Assembly (NCBI GenBank): GCA_045863055.1
Contig: BTUW01000012.1
Location: 1-64,000, forward strand
Direction: 5' to 3'
Length of the DNA stretch: 64,000 nucleotides
Origin: UTCHB3 sp008363265
GTDB taxonomy: Bacteria > Bacteroidota > Ignavibacteria > Ignavibacteriales > Ignavibacteriaceae
Shown here: positions 61,331 through 64,000 of the stretch, in pieces
Numbering within the stretch: the first letter of the stretch is position 1
Layout: each line of letters begins with the position of its first letter
Made by a program: the position numbers and the translations under genes
Notes under the pieces: model-generated
The model's database searches: none
Told to the model about the DNA's origin: nothing
Seen by the model: the letters and a program-made list of their open reading frames with translations, nothing else

Positions 61331-61480
61331 TCCGGGGCGGATTAGGTGTTATTTAGACCACGGATGACATGGATAACACGGATTTTCGCGGATGGGGTAT
61401 GGTCCGCCGGGGTGGATTGGTCCTAAACCCTCCACCCCAATCCGCCGGGGCGGACTAAACCCTCTTCCGCTGGGGCGGAT
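61331..61480. repeat. cluster of short palindromic repeats
   Basis: Partial and full copies of a TCCGCCGGGGCGGA-type palindrome: 61331-61345 (partial), 61401-61420, 61438-61457 and 61465-61480, the last followed by seven T. The 61401 copy pairs with 61438 as an inverted repeat (16 of 20 positions). Between 61357 and 61398 a separate repeat of the form CACGGAT-nACA occurs. The cluster sits between meaB and the acyl-CoA dehydrogenase. Confidence 0.85.
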
Positions 61481-61513
61481 TTTTTTACGGATTTTTAATT
61501 AATGGAGATGGAA

Positions 61514-62674
61514 ATGGATACGGGATCAAGTTTTTTATTGGAGTTTTCTGAGGAACAGAGAGCGATTCAGGAGGCGGTACGGGATTTTGCGGTAAGCGTC
61601 TTAAAACCGGTTGTAATGGAGTATGATGAATCGCAAAAATTCCCATTTGAGATCGTTAAAGAGCTGGCAGGCATGGGTTGCATGGGCATTCTTGTCCCCG
61701 AGACCTATGGTGGGTCCGGACTTGGCTATACCGAGTATGCCCTTATAATTGAAGAACTTGCCAGAATTGACCCTTCGGTTGCTCTTACAGTTGCCGCCCA
61801 TAATGGTCTCTGCACAAACCACATTCTCATGCACGCCAATGAAGAACAGAAAAGGAAATACCTCCCCAAGCTTGCCTCTGGTGAGTGGATCGGGGCATGG
61901 GGACTAACCGAACCCGTTTCCGGATCTGATGCCGCTTCAATGATAACCACAGCCGTAAAAGAGGGTGATGAGTGGGTGATAAACGGCAGCAAGACTTTCA
62001 TAACTCACGGTGGTGTTGGCCAGGTTGCGGTTATTATGGCTGTAACGGACAAGTCGAAGCACTCGAAAGGTATCTCGGCGTTTATTGTTGAGACGGATAC
62101 TCCGGGTTATATTGTGAACAAGAAGGAGAACAAGCTGGGGATGCGCTCGAGTGACACATGCCAGCTGATGTTCGACAATATGCGGGTGCCCGCGGAGAAT
62201 CTGATCGGGGTTGAAGGTGAGGGTTTTAAGCAGGCGATGAAGATCCTTGAGGGGGGAAGGATATCGATCGCGGCGCTGAGCGTGGGTCTGGCACAGGGCT
62301 CCCTTGATGAATCATTAAAATACTCGGGGGAGAGGCACCAGTTCGGAAAGCCTATAAATGCCTTTCAGGGCATCCAGTTCAAGTTCGCGGATATGGCGAC
62401 TGAGATCGAGGCGGCGCGTTTGATGACTTACAAGGCGGCGAGTCTGAAGGACGCCGGGAAGCCTCTTGGAAACTCCGCGGCAATGGCGAAGCTCTTCGCG
62501 AGCGAGGTTGCTGAAAGGTGCTCAAACGAAGCGGTACAGATATTTGGAGGATATGGGTTCATCAAGGATTTTCCGGTGGAGAAGTTTTATCGTGATGTGA
62601 AGCTTCTGACTATTGGGGAGGGAACCAGCGAAGTGCAGAGGATAGTGATCTCAAGACAACTGCTCGATAAATAA
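61514..62674 (+). CDS. acyl-CoA dehydrogenase
   Basis: A 386-residue flavoenzyme that oxidises an acyl-CoA to the 2,3-enoyl form. Conserved parts: EEQRAIQEAVRDFA at the start, ALTVAAHNGLC, TEPVSGSDAASM and INGSKTFITHG in the middle, and SGERHQFGKPI, GGYGFIKDFPVEKFYRD and the end IGEGTSEVQR. ATG 61514 is preferred over 61502 and 61508 because a GGAG site lies six bases before it. It is next to a biotin-dependent carboxyltransferase, which suggests branched-chain acyl-CoA breakdown, for example isovaleryl-CoA, though butyryl-type substrates remain possible. Confidence 0.93.
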   Translation: MDTGSSFLLEFSEEQRAIQEAVRDFAVSVLKPVVMEYDESQKFPFEIVKELAGMGCMGILVPETYGGSGLGYTEYALIIEELARIDPSVALTVAAHNGLCTNHILMHANEEQKRKYLPKLASGEWIGAWGLTEPVSGSDAASMITTAVKEGDEWVINGSKTFITHGGVGQVAVIMAVTDKSKHSKGISAFIVETDTPGYIVNKKENKLGMRSSDTCQLMFDNMRVPAENLIGVEGEGFKQAMKILEGGRISIAALSVGLAQGSLDESLKYSGERHQFGKPINAFQGIQFKFADMATEIEAARLMTYKAASLKDAGKPLGNSAAMAKLFASEVAERCSNEAVQIFGGYGFIKDFPVEKFYRDVKLLTIGEGTSEVQRIVISRQLLDK

Positions 62675-62702
62675 TTTTTTCACCTGAAGCCACGGAAGAT
62701 CA

Positions 62703-64000
62703 ATGAAGAAGGTTGGTACTGATATCACTAGGGAAAAGCCATTCCATGTAAGGGAGGATGCCTACAAGGAACTGGTTAGAAAACTAGAATACGAAAGAAA
62801 AAAGACTGAAAAGGGTGGTGGTGAAAAAGCGCTGCAGAAAATGCGTGACAAGGGGAAGATGCCCGCCCGCGAAAGGATCGCCCGTCTTATCGATCCGGGT
62901 ACCCGGTTTATGGAGCTGAACACTTTTGCCGCGCACGGCATGTACGAGGAGTGGGGCGGGGCACCCAGTGCCGGAACCGTCTTCGGTATCGGAAAGGTGA
63001 GCGGAAGGGATTGTGTGATCGTGGCGAATGACTCGACTGTTAAGGCGGGGGCGTGGTTCCCGATGAGCTGCAAGAAAAATCTGAGGGCTCAGGAGGTGGC
63101 GATGGAGAACGTGTTGCCGATCATTTACCTGGTGGACAGCGCGGGTGTTTTTCTTCCGTTGCAGGATGATATCTTCCCTGACAAGGAGCATTTTGGAAGA
63201 ATATTCAGGAATAACGCGAGGATGTCGGCGATGGGTATCCCGCAGATAGCGGCGATAATGGGTCCGTGTGTTGCTGGTGGGGCGTATCTTCCGATCATGA
63301 GTGATGAGGCTTTGATCGTGAGGGGTGAGGGGTTCGTGTTTTTGGCGGGGGCTCATCTGGTGAAGGCGGCGATCGGCGAGGTTACGGATAATGAGTCGCT
63401 GGGTGGGGCGGTGGTTCAGAGTAACATCTCGGGGGTTACTGACAATGTGATGGAGAGTGATGAGGAGTGTCTGGATGAAATACGTTCTTTGATCGATAAG
63501 TTCGGTGAAAGGGGGAAGGCGGGGTTCTCACGGGAGAAATCGAGACCTCCATTGTTCGATGAGAAGGAAATTTACGGTGTGCTTCCGGATGAGGCGATAA
63601 AGCAGTATGACACATACGAACTTATAGCGCGGATTGTTGACGGGTCGGAGATCGATGAGTACAAGGCGGGGTATGGCAAGTCTTTGATCACGGCTTATGC
63701 CCGTATCGACGGTTGGGCTGTGGGAATCGTGGCGAACCAGAGGTCGGTGGTTAAATCGGCGAGGGGTGAGATGCAGGTGGGGGGCGTGATCTACTCGGAC
63801 AGCGCGGACAAGGCGGCGCGGTTCATTATGAACTGCAACCAGCGGAGGATACCTTTGCTGTTCCTTCAGGATGTTACGGGTTTCATGGTGGGGACGAAGG
63901 CTGAGCATGGGGGAATAATTAAGGACGGTGCGAAGATGGTTAACGCGGTGGCAAACAGTGTGGTGCCGAAGATAACTATTATTGTGGGGAACAGTTACGG
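62703..64000 (+). CDS. acyl-CoA carboxylase carboxyltransferase subunit, methylcrotonoyl-CoA type (partial)
   Basis: An open frame from ATG 62703 that runs without a stop to the window edge (432 complete codons). It holds the crotonase-like carboxyltransferase blocks: GKMPARERIARLIDPGT, VSGRDCVIVANDSTVKAG, LRAQEVAMENVLPIIYLVDSAG, FPDKEHFGRIFRNNARMSA, GPCVAGGAYLPIMSDE, LVKAAIGE and VTGFMVG. The wording is closest to methylcrotonoyl-CoA carboxylase beta subunits known from leucine breakdown. The missing end (about 100 residues) carries the second active half. Strong G over C bias on this strand sets it apart from most of the window. Confidence 0.9.
   Translation, partial: MKKVGTDITREKPFHVREDAYKELVRKLEYERKKTEKGGGEKALQKMRDKGKMPARERIARLIDPGTRFMELNTFAAHGMYEEWGGAPSAGTVFGIGKVSGRDCVIVANDSTVKAGAWFPMSCKKNLRAQEVAMENVLPIIYLVDSAGVFLPLQDDIFPDKEHFGRIFRNNARMSAMGIPQIAAIMGPCVAGGAYLPIMSDEALIVRGEGFVFLAGAHLVKAAIGEVTDNESLGGAVVQSNISGVTDNVMESDEECLDEIRSLIDKFGERGKAGFSREKSRPPLFDEKEIYGVLPDEAIKQYDTYELIARIVDGSEIDEYKAGYGKSLITAYARIDGWAVGIVANQRSVVKSARGEMQVGGVIYSDSADKAARFIMNCNQRRIPLLFLQDVTGFMVGTKAEHGGIIKDGAKMVNAVANSVVPKITIIVGNSY

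Noticed and set aside
62784..63356. 190-codon minus-strand open frame in the carboxyltransferase region
   Set aside because: The plus strand reads as a near-perfect carboxyltransferase; the minus frame is histidine- and arginine-rich shadow sequence produced by the G-rich strand.

Overview
The window looks like a chromosomal stretch of an uncultured member of the Ignavibacteria or a close relative in the Bacteroidota/Chlorobi group. Three proteins end in type IX secretion (T9SS) sorting domains (two with an NPFNP core, one with NPFSP). There are two PorV/PorQ-like barrels, several lipoproteins with a lipobox, and promoters that fit the Bacteroidota pattern (TTTG or TTG, about 19 bases, TAnnTTTG). 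Coding density is very high: most neighbours overlap or sit a few bases apart, and no gap without a gene exceeds 300 bases. No phage, insertion sequence, integrase, CRISPR array or defence gene was seen.

Layout. 1-1950: end of a glycosyltransferase, a NodB-type deacetylase and a second glycosyltransferase. 2019-3853: an outer-membrane barrel and an M50 membrane protease. 3855-3930: a long imperfect inverted repeat. 3990-8302: a surface-export operon (lipoprotein, T9SS-type beta-propeller protein, two PorV/PorQ barrels). 8384-11099: tgt, yajC, ribBA. 11091-15658 on the minus strand: gatA, tatA, purQ, purS, pssA, psd and an unknown gene. 15762-19388: ybaB, recR, a methyltransferase, two lipoproteins and ftsX. 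19449-31040: an exopolysaccharide export locus with two SLBB proteins, a Wzc-type tyrosine kinase, a second chain-length protein, a MOP flippase, a family 9 glycosyltransferase and a very large barrel protein. 31053-37709: housekeeping genes (Nudix, PfkB kinase, mtnA-like, recO, HtrA, aroC, metallo-hydrolase).

37853-46154: a T9SS-targeted phosphodiester glycosidase runs, with a 3-base gap, into a chemosensory operon (CheW, CheR, CheW, MCP, CheA with a fused receiver). A receiver-kinase with its own promoter follows. The missing CheB and free CheY, together with the CheA-receiver fusion, suggest a Frz-like or other non-flagellar system acting on surface behaviour. This is the most interesting system in the window, alongside the exopolysaccharide locus. 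47521-51674 (minus): an RND efflux pump and its adaptor. 51869-51942: tRNA-Glu(CTC) with a clear promoter and a bidirectional terminator. 52002-54128 (minus): another T9SS cargo protein. 54389-61323: a hybrid receiver/PAS/kinase, an ABC-2 exporter, PrsW, an unknown gene, nadD and meaB. 61302-61480: a cluster of short repeats. 61514-64000: an acyl-CoA dehydrogenase and a biotin-dependent carboxyltransferase cut by the window edge, probably for branched-chain acyl-CoA breakdown.

Functions come from motifs and family knowledge read by eye. No database search was run, so family names for the unknown genes remain tentative.
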